The notes under the pieces are model-generated. The model was not told the DNA's origin. It was given only the letters and a program-made list of their open reading frames with translations, and ran no database searches. A stretch of DNA of 8,764 nucleotides from Candidatus Thorarchaeota archaeon (lineage in GTDB: Archaea > Asgardarchaeota > Thorarchaeia > Thorarchaeales > Thorarchaeaceae): assembly GCA_013138615.1 (NCBI GenBank), contig WTCK01000274.1:1-8764 (forward strand), in the 5' to 3' direction. Made by a program: the position numbers and the translations under genes. Within the stretch, counting starts at the first letter, position 1, and every line of letters starts with the position of its first letter. This document shows positions 1 to 5,947 of this stretch, piece after piece.

Positions 1-283
1 TGCTACTCAGTTCGACCAAGATGCCCCCAATAACCATCGAAGGAATGATGATAATAGCATCAAGAATCCGATACTCCCCTGGTACCAGAAGGTTGCCAAA
101 TGAGTAGAATGCAGCCGCCAGACACGCAATGAGTAAAGCAAAGACTGACACACGATTTGGCGTGAACCAGGATACTTCCTTGATAGAACGAGCGATGGGG
201 CGGGATATTTTGCGGTTCAGATGTCTAGAGATGGGACCCTCTACAAGCTTTTCCTCACGACGAGTGGAGTTGTCACCGTTCAA
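1..283 (-). CDS. CDP-alcohol phosphatidyltransferase family protein (DIPP-synthase-like), N-terminal part, runs off the left edge
   Basis: Reading the minus strand in the frame that opens at 313 gives about 94 residues. An N-terminal segment containing EGPISRHLNRKIS and a TPNRVS motif leads into a hydrophobic helix, and a second hydrophobic stretch ends in IGGILVELSS at the edge. In this family that stretch comes just before the catalytic DGxxAR motif, which would lie outside the window. The best match I know is the C-terminal half of bifunctional inositol-1-phosphate cytidylyltransferase/di-myo-inositol-phosphate-phosphate synthase, an integral membrane enzyme. An archaetidylinositol-phosphate synthase role is possible. 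The preferred start is TTG at 283-281, which overlaps the TGA stop of the upstream gene and has GGAGAGG about 5 bases before it; GTG at 310 is the alternative. The family call is fairly firm, the substrate is not. Confidence 0.72.
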   Translation of the reverse strand, partial: MNGDNSTRREEKLVEGPISRHLNRKISRPIARSIKEVSWFTPNRVSVFALLIACLAAAFYSFGNLLVPGEYRILDAIIIIPSMVIGGILVELSS

Positions 284-1134
284 GCATTCCTCTCCGTGTC
301 TGCACTGCACATTTCATGGTCACGTTTCCCCGGTACGCTCTGAGTGCTCTCTTCGAGTGTGATGTCGAACATAATCTTGAGTTCGGGGTTTCGCAGAATC
401 GTTTTCTCAGCGAACTCAACATCATAGGGTGTGTCAATGTCGAGCCAGAAAGCACCATTCGAGTCCCACGCCCTCACATCCATGCCCGAGTAAATCATAT
501 AGCTCACAGCGTCGGACATTGTACAATCCCCCATTCGGCGAACAACGGTTTCTACGACTGCTTCCAGTTTTCTTGAAACCAGAAACACTCCAGTATCAAC
601 ACAGTTCCAGGTGTCTATGTCTTTGCCAATCCCGATTATCTGCCCCAAATCGTTCACGAGGACCCTGGTCGGCTCATCCAGCTGGGGCTTCATATAGGGA
701 CTTACGTCAACAACAAGGCCTAGATCAGCCGCAACGTGCTCTTTTCCTGCGGCTCTTGTGACGAGCTCTGGCGATACAAGGTGGTCGCTCATCATTACAA
801 CCACACTGTCTGTAGTTGTGGACCTCAGTCCACACTGGGCAGAGATGCCATTTCCCAGAAGGAATCGTGGGTTGAACGTTTCATCCACTTCCATATCAAA
901 CTCTGTTTCGGCCAACCATTGTCGGATTTTTTTCCTATTGCTACCTGTGACGACTATTGTTTTCCTAATACCTATCTCATCAAGATTCCTCAGAGCGTAT
1001 TCAAGCAGTGGCCTCCCCAGAACCGGGACGAGGGGCTTGAGTCCACCATGGGGGTTCGAATTCATTCGAGAACCAAGACCGGCTGCGAGCACTACTGCTT
1101 CTTCGACTATCGTCATGTTGGTCATCAAGTTCAT
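280..1134 (-). CDS. Nucleotidyltransferase, probable L-myo-inositol-1-phosphate cytidylyltransferase
   Basis: This is a 284-residue soluble protein of the sugar-phosphate nucleotidyltransferase family. The N-terminus carries the nucleotide-binding motif VVLAAGLGSRM (residues about 14-24) followed by GGLKPLVPV. SDHLVSPE near residue 116 holds the family's metal-binding Asp. ATRVLVND, IGIGKDIDTW and CVDTGVFLVS are the pattern I associate with inositol-1-phosphate cytidylyltransferases, which make CDP-inositol from CTP and inositol-1-phosphate. A CDP-alcohol phosphotransferase follows directly with overlapping stop and start. In several archaea and bacteria the two activities are one fused protein, so the context supports the call. 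Possible starts are ATG 1134, 1125 and 1116; none has a clear ribosome site, and 1116 would still leave the first strand intact. The last 30 or so residues are polar and look like an unstructured tail. A generic sugar nucleotidyltransferase is the alternative. Confidence 0.78.
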   Translation of the reverse strand: MNLMTNMTIVEEAVVLAAGLGSRMNSNPHGGLKPLVPVLGRPLLEYALRNLDEIGIRKTIVVTGSNRKKIRQWLAETEFDMEVDETFNPRFLLGNGISAQCGLRSTTTDSVVVMMSDHLVSPELVTRAAGKEHVAADLGLVVDVSPYMKPQLDEPTRVLVNDLGQIIGIGKDIDTWNCVDTGVFLVSRKLEAVVETVVRRMGDCTMSDAVSYMIYSGMDVRAWDSNGAFWLDIDTPYDVEFAEKTILRNPELKIMFDITLEESTQSVPGKRDHEMCSADTERNA

Positions 1135-1258
1135 CTCGCGTGGCCTTATGCTTGGGCATGGCTAGGTTGCCCTATCGATTGTTAGAGAAACCTGTAGTCT
1201 TGCGGCCATTCTACCGCGATCCCCAGCAATCGGACCATGTCATTGCATCGAAAACGGA

Positions 1259-1482
1259 CTATAATCTCGGAATAACTACAACACACCCAGAAGAAGCGCA
1301 TATGATTTTGCCGTGTTTTGGCTCCTCACAAAAAAGCCTGCCGCCGCAGACTGGACAGACTTTTCCTGCTCGTTTCCTCGTGATTATGTCACTAGCTTAT
1401 CCTGTTGTCCTTGTCATCTCGCTATTACTCCACCCGAGATTATGCCGCCCGAATTGCAGACAACCAGCAGGTAACCTTTCAT
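1259..1482 (-). pseudogene. Broken small zinc-ribbon reading frame
   Basis: Two frames together resemble a small zinc-ribbon protein. The first piece, ATG 1482 to TGA 1414, encodes 22 residues including KGYLLVVCNSGG. The second, after a frame change, is open from 1396 to TAG 1259 and encodes 45 residues with KVCPVCGGRLFC and later HGKIICASSGC; its cysteines form CxxC, then C, then C-x4-C. The second piece has no ATG, GTG or TTG in frame. A TATA-like box lies about 50 bases before ATG 1482. Small archaeal zinc-ribbon proteins often start with a strand like GYLVVC followed by a CPxCG knuckle, so I infer one decayed gene. It could instead be a sequencing frameshift or two unrelated short frames. 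Confidence 0.35.
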
Positions 1483-1532
1483 ATCGGGAGGAGTCTTGAC
1501 TAACTACTCGTTGCTCGACATACAATCGACCT

Positions 1533-1540
1533 CTTATAAA
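1533..1540 (-). promoter_or_regulatory. TATA-like box TTTATAAG
   Basis: The minus strand reads TTTATAAG, close to the archaeal TATA consensus. Initiation 25 bases downstream, near 1508-1510, would give a leader of about 27 bases before ATG 1482 of the zinc-ribbon remnant. No mapped transcript supports this. Confidence 0.3.
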
Positions 1541-1577
1541 GAGTAACCCTAAGCGTTCATTGTGAGATGAATAGACT

Positions 1578-1589
1578 TGGACATGTCCA
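1578..1589. repeat. 12-base perfect palindrome
   Basis: TGGACATGTCCA is its own reverse complement. It lies in the gene-poor stretch about 35 bases past the end of the 45-codon ORF. It could be a protein-binding site, but nothing ties it to a promoter. Confidence 0.35.
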
Positions 1590-1621
1590 CCCAAAAACAC
1601 CAAGGGGTTACTTTCCTTTGA

Positions 1622-1759
1622 TCAGTCTCCGGACACGCTTTCACCAAGACACACAGACTGGAACTCCGAAGGATCAAACATCTGCAAGGTGCGGATGTCC
1701 GGTGAGGACGAAGCGAACTCGCGAGTCAGTGTTTCGATTTTACCGGTTCCTTCTGACAT
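1622..1759 (-). CDS. Small orphan ORF, 45 residues, uncertain
   Basis: The ORF starts at ATG 1759 with GGTGGA about 7 bases upstream, a reasonable archaeal ribosome site, and ends at TGA 1622-1624. The product is acidic and polar, with one Cys and no recognisable motif; it includes the segments KIETLTREF and MFDPSEFQS. It sits 73 bases downstream of the galK stop on the same strand, so it could be co-transcribed with galT-galK. I do not recognise the family. Being short, it may be chance, or the front end of a decayed longer gene, since the same frame reopens after the stop. Confidence 0.3.
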   Translation of the reverse strand: MSEGTGKIETLTREFASSSPDIRTLQMFDPSEFQSVCLGESVSGD

Positions 1760-1832
1760 GTCTCTTCCACCCGAGTTCAGGTGCTACGCTTTGGCTTCAA
1801 TAGCATTTGAATAGTTTGACTGAGAGGGCCTC

Positions 1833-3005
1833 CTACATATCGGACGTTTCTTGAACGATAACGCCACCCGGAGGTCTACCAGTCAACATGCTTGGAGTCT
1901 GCCCAGTTGTGCTCTCGTAATTCCTGGTCATTGAGCGAATGAACTCGTCCACATGCTTTGCTTTGACGAGGCTGATGATAGCACCCCCGAATCCAGCTCC
2001 AGTCAATCGACTCCCGAGCACTCCTTTCTGCTGCTTCGCGAGTTCTATCAAAAGGTCAAGTCGCGGGTGTGAGACCTCGTAGAGCTCTCTGGAGCTTGCG
2101 TGTGATTCGTACATGAGTTGTCCGAAGTCCTTCAGTCGGCCTTCCCTGAGAATGTCCATGCCCCTTTGGACTCGAATATTCTCCATTACAACGTGCTGTA
2201 CTCTACGTGCGAGTGTTTCCTCAAGCACAGCATCAACTGCACCCAGCTGCTCTGGGACTATCTCACTGAGATTCTTGGAATTCCAGCCGGCCTCTATTAG
2301 CTGTGCGAGTGCGCTCTGACACTCTATTCTGCGCTCGTTGAGGGCGTCACCTGCGGGTCTGGAAACCATAGTATCAGTTACAACTAGTTCGACATCCGGA
2401 CTCAATGGGATGTCTCCAATTCTAAGGCTTGCACAGTGAATAGCGAGGAGATTTCCAGGCTTACTGAGTTGAGATGTGAACTGGTCCATAAGTCCGCAAG
2501 CCACTCCGCAATAGAGGCGCTCCGCTTCAAACGCCAACATCGCAAGAGCCTTTGGATTCAGATCAAGCCTGCTGATGTGTGCCACAAGATTCGCGAGGGA
2601 AACCTCAAAGGCAGCTGACGAACCCAGCCCAGAACCTATCGGGACGTCCCCGAATATGACCACTGTTACTCCCCGAATCTTGTGTTTTCTCCTTGAGAAT
2701 GCCCAGTAGATGCCCCGTGCGAAGTCTCCCCAGTTTTGAGTGCCAGTAGGTTTCACTACATTCGGATGGAATGTTATCGATTCTCTGAAGTTCATCGACC
2801 TTAGATTTACCTCTTCGGACGGAACCCCCAGTGACCAGACATACCTCTCAATCGTAGATGCCAGTACAAAACCGCCGTTGTAGTCGATATGGTTACCGAG
2901 CACCTCCACTCTTCCCGGTGCTCTAACGAGAACTGGAGGTGGTCCTTTTCCCCCTGTAACGCTGTCTAGTTGGTCAATCATACCTTCCGGTATCTGGACC
3001 TTCAT
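1833..3005 (-). CDS. galK: Galactokinase (GHMP kinase family)
   Basis: Galactokinase phosphorylates galactose with ATP to galactose-1-phosphate, the first Leloir step in the cytosol. From ATG 3005 the protein is 390 residues, the usual length. The sugar-binding signature is GRVEVLGNHIDYNGG (31-45), the ATP loop PIGSGLGSSAA (122-132), the probable catalytic Asp in GLMDQ (D174), and GHMP motif 3 SRLTGAGFGGA (332-342). The segment from SHASSRELYE to SHPRLD (about 301-316) is also typical. The normal signature reads GEH; here it is GNH, replacing a Glu that contacts the sugar in known structures, so a related hexose may be the substrate. ATG 3005 overlaps the galT stop as ATGA with GAGAGG just upstream, implying coupling. 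The frame stays open to an in-frame start at 3065, which would lie inside galT and is unlikely. Confidence 0.88.
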   Translation of the reverse strand: MKVQIPEGMIDQLDSVTGGKGPPPVLVRAPGRVEVLGNHIDYNGGFVLASTIERYVWSLGVPSEEVNLRSMNFRESITFHPNVVKPTGTQNWGDFARGIYWAFSRRKHKIRGVTVVIFGDVPIGSGLGSSAAFEVSLANLVAHISRLDLNPKALAMLAFEAERLYCGVACGLMDQFTSQLSKPGNLLAIHCASLRIGDIPLSPDVELVVTDTMVSRPAGDALNERRIECQSALAQLIEAGWNSKNLSEIVPEQLGAVDAVLEETLARRVQHVVMENIRVQRGMDILREGRLKDFGQLMYESHASSRELYEVSHPRLDLLIELAKQQKGVLGSRLTGAGFGGAIISLVKAKHVDEFIRSMTRNYESTTGQTPSMLTGRPPGGVIVQETSDM

Positions 3006-3943
3006 ACTGCCTCTCTCAATTCTTTCGCTGACTCCTCGGGCGTGGAGTCGTTCATGTACGTCCATCCGCCAGTTTCGATGCCCCCGAGGTACTTCCTGGT
3101 CTTCCTATCCCTCCAAATGGGATAGAATTCAATGTGGAAATGCCAGTAGGGATGCTCACCAACTGATGGTCGTGTATGAAACGCCATCACATAGGCGTTC
3201 TCTTCGAAGAATTTCGCGTATCGTTTCACAGTATCCTTGATAACTTGTCCCAGCTCTAGGAGCTGGTCTTCTAGCTCAATCAGGCTTGCAACATGCTTCC
3301 GTGGGTAGATATGAACCTCATAGGGAAGTCGTGCGTAAAATGGTACGAGTGATATGAAGTGCTTTGTCTGCTTTATGATTCTCGGGGACCCTGATTTGAA
3401 CTCATTCTCCACTGCTTTGCAGACTATGCAGTTGGACTCACTCTCCCAGAGTTTTCTTGACTGTGCCAACTCTCTCTCAATCCGAGGCGGGAGGAACGGA
3501 ATCGCCATCACTTGGCCATGGGCATGGTCCAAGCTGACTCCAATGGCTTGGCCCCTATTCTCGAATTCCAGCACGTATGCAATGCCTTTCAACTTGTCCA
3601 GTTCTCTGAACACGCGAAGGTATTCCTGAAGGATAAGCTGGATTTGCTTGTCATCCATATCTTCGAACTGCTCGGTATGGTCGCGCGAATAGACAATGAC
3701 CTTGCTAGCACCATATGCGGGGCCATCCATAACTATGCCACTGTCTAGAGGGAACGGAGGAAAATCAGGTGAAAGAGCAGGAAACTTATTGTCAAGAGTG
3801 AGCACCTCCCACTCTCCCTGGGTTTCTGGCTGCCCTGGACAAAATGGACACTCATGGTCCTGTTCCTGAAATGGTCTACTGGCTCTCTCCTTGGTCACTA
3901 TGATCCATTCGCCAAGCATCGGATTGAATCGTACTCTACTCAT
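3002..3943 (-). CDS. galT: Galactose-1-phosphate uridylyltransferase
   Basis: GalT exchanges UMP between UDP-glucose and galactose-1-phosphate, the step after GalK. From ATG 3943 it has 313 residues. CPFC at 32-35 is the N-terminal zinc pair, and His in YSRDH near 89 and the first His of the active site may complete it. The active site is DHAHGQ (139-144): both His are kept, but the usual central Pro of HPH is Ala. The C-terminal half has a second CxxC (CIVC, 172-175), EVHIYPRKHV, and WHFHIEFYPI followed by GGIETGGWTYMND, matching the family's C-terminal nucleotide-binding region. ATG 3943 is chosen because GGTG lies 8 bases upstream; GTG 3952 would add three residues. galT is the first gene of a two-gene operon. 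The family call is firm. GalT in most organisms uses UDP-glucose, but the donor here is not visible. Confidence 0.88.
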   Translation of the reverse strand: MSRVRFNPMLGEWIIVTKERASRPFQEQDHECPFCPGQPETQGEWEVLTLDNKFPALSPDFPPFPLDSGIVMDGPAYGASKVIVYSRDHTEQFEDMDDKQIQLILQEYLRVFRELDKLKGIAYVLEFENRGQAIGVSLDHAHGQVMAIPFLPPRIERELAQSRKLWESESNCIVCKAVENEFKSGSPRIIKQTKHFISLVPFYARLPYEVHIYPRKHVASLIELEDQLLELGQVIKDTVKRYAKFFEENAYVMAFHTRPSVGEHPYWHFHIEFYPIWRDRKTRKYLGGIETGGWTYMNDSTPEESAKELREAV

Positions 3944-3970
3944 AGTTGGCACACCACTATGAGCTGGCGG

Positions 3971-3980
3971 AATAATATCG
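3971..3980. promoter_or_regulatory. AT-rich core shared by divergent galT and GNAT promoters
   Basis: The plus strand reads AATAATAT within a G/C-rich setting, and the minus strand reads ATATTATT. It is centred about 30 bases before both GTG 4009 (plus) and ATG 3943 (minus), the distance expected for an archaeal TATA box with a very short leader. No other AT-rich element exists in the 65-base gap, so one box may serve both directions. Confidence 0.4.
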
Positions 3981-4008
3981 CAGATTAAGGTGTTACGGAG
4001 CGGTCATC

Positions 4009-4827
4009 GTGTATTCTATAAGGTGCAGCAGTGAGAATCACAGTGCATTGACGAACGCGGATAGAATTGCAAGCCTGGAGGAGCTGGCTTACAATGCATG
4101 GACTGCTTGTTATGTTGAACAATATGGTCAGTGGTTTCTACGAGCAGACGAAGGCGTAACCAGGCGGGCAAACAGTGTGTTTCCTTTTGGAGTGCCTCCA
4201 ACAAGCAACCTGCAGGACGCAGTAGAACACTGCATCGGCTTCTACAAGAAACGTGATATCCTGCCAAGATTCCAAGTAACATCGGCAAGCAAGCCAGACG
4301 GATTGGACAAGAGCCTTGAAGACCTTGGTTTCGCGTTTGAGATGAGAACCTACCTGCAAACTGCTCCAATAGAAAAACTCCTTCACTTCGAGCCAACCAT
4401 CAAAGTGGAAATTCTGAAGAACCCCGTACCAATCTGGATTCAAACATATGCAGAGGCAGGAGGATTCGGAAGGCATTCCATGAAAATTCGAGAAGGCATC
4501 TTTAGACGCACCGCTCTAGACAAGGCTTTTGCCTTGGCCAAAACTGATGAAGATGGTTTGGGGGCGGGGCTTGGTATCTTGGAAGGGGATTGGCTTGGAC
4601 TATTCGGCATTGAAACCCTTCCAAGTCAGCGTAGAAAGGGGGTTGCTACTGCTGTGAACCATGCCCTTGCATCATGGGGCGCCCAGCGAGGCGCCAGAAG
4701 AGTATACCTTCAGGTGGAGGCTAGCAATGATTCGGCCCTGAAGCTATACAGCAAGATGGGTTTCGAAACGGAGTATCACTACTGGTATCGAACGCTCGGT
4801 CTCGACACTGCTGATGATTCGCTTTGA
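4009..4827 (+). CDS. GNAT-family N-acetyltransferase, two-part
   Basis: This 272-residue protein would transfer an acetyl group from acetyl-CoA to an amine; the acceptor is unknown. The C-terminal half (about 125-265) is a clear GNAT fold. LFGIETLPSQRRKGVATAV holds the acetyl-CoA-binding Q/R-x-x-G-x-A loop, followed by a helix, then YLQVEASNDSALKLYSKMGF, the usual last strand-helix-strand. The N-terminal half (about 25-115) has WFLRADEGVTRRANSVFP and DILPRFQVT, a pattern seen in the degenerate first half of tandem GNAT proteins. The start is GTG 4009, with GGAG eight bases upstream. It is the only plus-strand gene recognised here, transcribed away from galT and converging on the gelsolin gene with a 2-base gap. 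It is soluble, with no signal peptide. The fold is firm, the substrate cannot be read. Confidence 0.85.
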   Translation: MYSIRCSSENHSALTNADRIASLEELAYNAWTACYVEQYGQWFLRADEGVTRRANSVFPFGVPPTSNLQDAVEHCIGFYKKRDILPRFQVTSASKPDGLDKSLEDLGFAFEMRTYLQTAPIEKLLHFEPTIKVEILKNPVPIWIQTYAEAGGFGRHSMKIREGIFRRTALDKAFALAKTDEDGLGAGLGILEGDWLGLFGIETLPSQRRKGVATAVNHALASWGAQRGARRVYLQVEASNDSALKLYSKMGFETEYHYWYRTLGLDTADDSL

Positions 4828-4829
4828 AG

Positions 4830-5606
4830 CTAGATCTTTTCCACCCACGCTTCGTACTCTGACTTAATTCGAGCGGCTTCATCAGTGTCGCCGAAGTCAG
4901 CTGGGCTCACTGTGATATCTTCTCCGTCCGTGATCACTTCTATGACCATCGTTCCTGGAGCTTCTATTTTGATACCTGCCTTGCCATCTCTCTCGAATCG
5001 TTCAGTGTAGACAAGATCCGCGTTTTTCATAGTAGCGAGCAGAAGGAATGCAGTCTTCCTGTCCGCAAGTGAACCCGGAAGTTTGGCCGCCGGCTTGGCG
5101 ATTTGCACTGGCTCGCGTACAGGTTCTGGTCTGGGTTCAGGTTCTGCAGCCGCAGGTTTCAATACGACTACTGGTTTTGGCTCCGGACGTGGCGGTTGCG
5201 CTCGAGCTGCCTCAGGTGAACCGGGTATCAGCTCGGTGCTTTCCTTTACCTTTCCAGGAAATGCAAGATATTTGTCTTCAAAACCAAACTTGCCTTGCAA
5301 TACAGCCTTGAAAGCAGCAATGTCCTCAGTCACCTTTCGGTCGCTATCGTTCTTCTCGTTCATCTCAGCTATCCTTGAAGATGCCATACCTATGGTCGTG
5401 ATGCCAACTTTGTATCCCGATCTCTGGAGGGATTTGCTCATCCGCAGCGCATGCATTCTGGTAGGCATGTTTACGTTTCGTCCAATCCACAGCCAGCAAA
5501 CATCATTCAATTCATCCAACACAATAAGTGCATTATCGCTGGTCACAAGGTGCGGATTGAGTTTCACAGGTGATAGCTCGCCATCGTCATCCTGCAACAT
5601 CAACAT
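4830..5606 (-). CDS. Gelsolin-domain protein with proline-rich linker and C-terminal module (Asgard type)
   Basis: The protein has 258 residues from ATG 5606. Residues about 20-75 match a gelsolin repeat: a strand NALIVLDELN, the core WLWIGRNVNMPTR, a helix HALRMSKSLQR, and a closing strand YKVGITTIG. Residues 90-125 form a charged helical segment. Residues 128-178 are rich in Pro, Glu and Lys and should be disordered. Residues 179-258 look like a compact alpha/beta module (strands TAFLLL, AGIKIEA, MVIEVIT, ending in a helix) that I do not recognise. Gelsolin domains bind and remodel actin, and Asgard archaea are known to carry them, some with proline-rich segments, so a role in the archaeal actin skeleton is likely. 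In eukaryotes such a linker would attract profilin. The start is uncertain: a strong GGAGG lies upstream of an in-frame AUA at 5642, which would add 12 residues (see the ribosome site entry). No signal peptide or membrane segment is visible. Confidence 0.82.
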   Translation of the reverse strand: MLMLQDDDGELSPVKLNPHLVTSDNALIVLDELNDVCWLWIGRNVNMPTRMHALRMSKSLQRSGYKVGITTIGMASSRIAEMNEKNDSDRKVTEDIAAFKAVLQGKFGFEDKYLAFPGKVKESTELIPGSPEAARAQPPRPEPKPVVVLKPAAAEPEPRPEPVREPVQIAKPAAKLPGSLADRKTAFLLLATMKNADLVYTERFERDGKAGIKIEAPGTMVIEVITDGEDITVSPADFGDTDEAARIKSEYEAWVEKI

Positions 5607-5647
5607 GAAGGGTCTTCTAGATAGTGCCTTTGGAGAAATTATGGTCG

Positions 5648-5652
5648 CCTCC
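5648..5652 (-). promoter_or_regulatory. Strong ribosome binding site GGAGG pointing to a non-AUG start of the gelsolin gene
   Basis: The minus strand reads GGAGG, then CGACC, then ATA at 5642-5640, in frame with the gelsolin protein. ATA is 5 bases away and the following ATT 8 bases away. The intervening twelve codons read IISPKALSRRPF and run without a stop into ATG 5606. ATG 5606 itself has no ribosome site close by (AGAAGACCCTTC precedes it). Translation may begin at AUA or AUU, or an AUG may have been lost by mutation or a base-call error. Confidence 0.5.
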
Positions 5653-5669
5653 TATACTAAGGGTCCACT

Positions 5670-5880
5670 CTATTCTTCTAGGCGCTGGCTTTTAACAGAT
5701 TTGCGGACAGACTCGATCGTTTCTGAATTGCAGGGCTGTTGCAGTAGAACCCCTCTATGTTTACCACCTGGTGCAAATGTTAGGATAGCGACTGCTGAAA
5801 GCTCAATCCCTAAACTCTGACATGACGTCTTTTACGAGAATTGCAACACGGAAAAATAGAAGATGAACCGAGTGACACAT
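5670..5880 (-). pseudogene. Coding-like remnant upstream of the gelsolin gene
   Basis: Two minus-strand frames look coding. ATG 5880 to TGA 5803 encodes 25 mostly hydrophobic residues with GAGGT about 9 bases upstream. The adjacent frame, open from about 5829 to TAG 5670, encodes GIELSAVAILTFAPGGKHRG and then a helix containing ETIESVRKSVKS. The strand-strand-helix order faintly recalls the C-terminus of roadblock/longin-like proteins, but this is a guess. The second frame has no ATG, GTG or TTG start, so a frameshifted or decayed gene is the simplest reading. It overlaps the likely gelsolin promoter. Chance is a real alternative. Confidence 0.22.
5690..5695 (-). promoter_or_regulatory. TATA-like box TTAAAA of the gelsolin gene
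   Basis: The minus strand reads TGTTAAAAG. Initiation about 25 bases downstream, near 5667, would place the GGAGG ribosome site roughly 15 bases into the transcript. This fits translation starting near 5642 at least as well as at 5606. Confidence 0.38.
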
Positions 5881-5947
5881 TGGTATCAACCTCAGTCCGG
5901 CGGAAATGCTCCTCCTTCAACGGAGCAGCAGGAACAGGTGAGCTCTG

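Larger units (their letters stand above)
1135..1832. other. Gene-poor 0.7 kb region with coding-like fragments
   Basis: This gap lies between galK and the cytidylyltransferase gene, both on the minus strand. No intact gene of normal length is visible on either strand, and I saw no tRNA or rRNA. The minus strand contains a broken zinc-ribbon frame, a TATA-like box and a 45-codon ORF, listed separately. One minus frame is interrupted only by TGA at 1622-1624 and TAA at 1397-1399 between 1759 and its final stop at 1259, so three open pieces of about 45, 74 and 45 codons lie in a row. The ten-base element TCCACCCGAG occurs at 1429-1438 and 1766-1775, each time (as CTCGGGTGGA) 6-11 bases before a minus-strand ATG. 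Either former genes or tiny unannotated genes would fit. Confidence 0.6.

Noticed and set aside
736..1185. Plus-strand ORFs of 149 and 135 codons opposite the cytidylyltransferase gene
   Set aside because: They are shadows of a well-supported minus-strand gene, with no motifs of their own.
1197..1253. 18-codon minus-strand ORF before the cytidylyltransferase gene
   Set aside because: It is too short, lacks a motif, and has no supporting promoter or ribosome site.
1135..1832. tRNA or other structured RNA in the gene-poor stretch
   Set aside because: I searched both strands by eye for T-loop and anticodon-arm patterns and found none that fold into a cloverleaf.
3002..3065. galK start at 3065 giving a 410-residue protein
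   Set aside because: It would overlap galT by 64 bases, and the added 20 residues are not part of the kinase fold. ATG 3005 overlaps the galT stop by four bases with a ribosome site.
5083..5820. Long plus-strand ORF of 245 codons opposite the gelsolin gene
   Set aside because: It is antisense to the gelsolin frame, and its Gly/Ser-rich N-terminus is the mirror of the proline-rich linker. It has no ribosome site or recognisable domain.
5907..5927. 6-base stem TGCTCC/GGAGCA as a terminator of the four-cysteine gene
   Set aside because: The loop is 9 bases, the stem is short, and no T-run follows on the minus strand.
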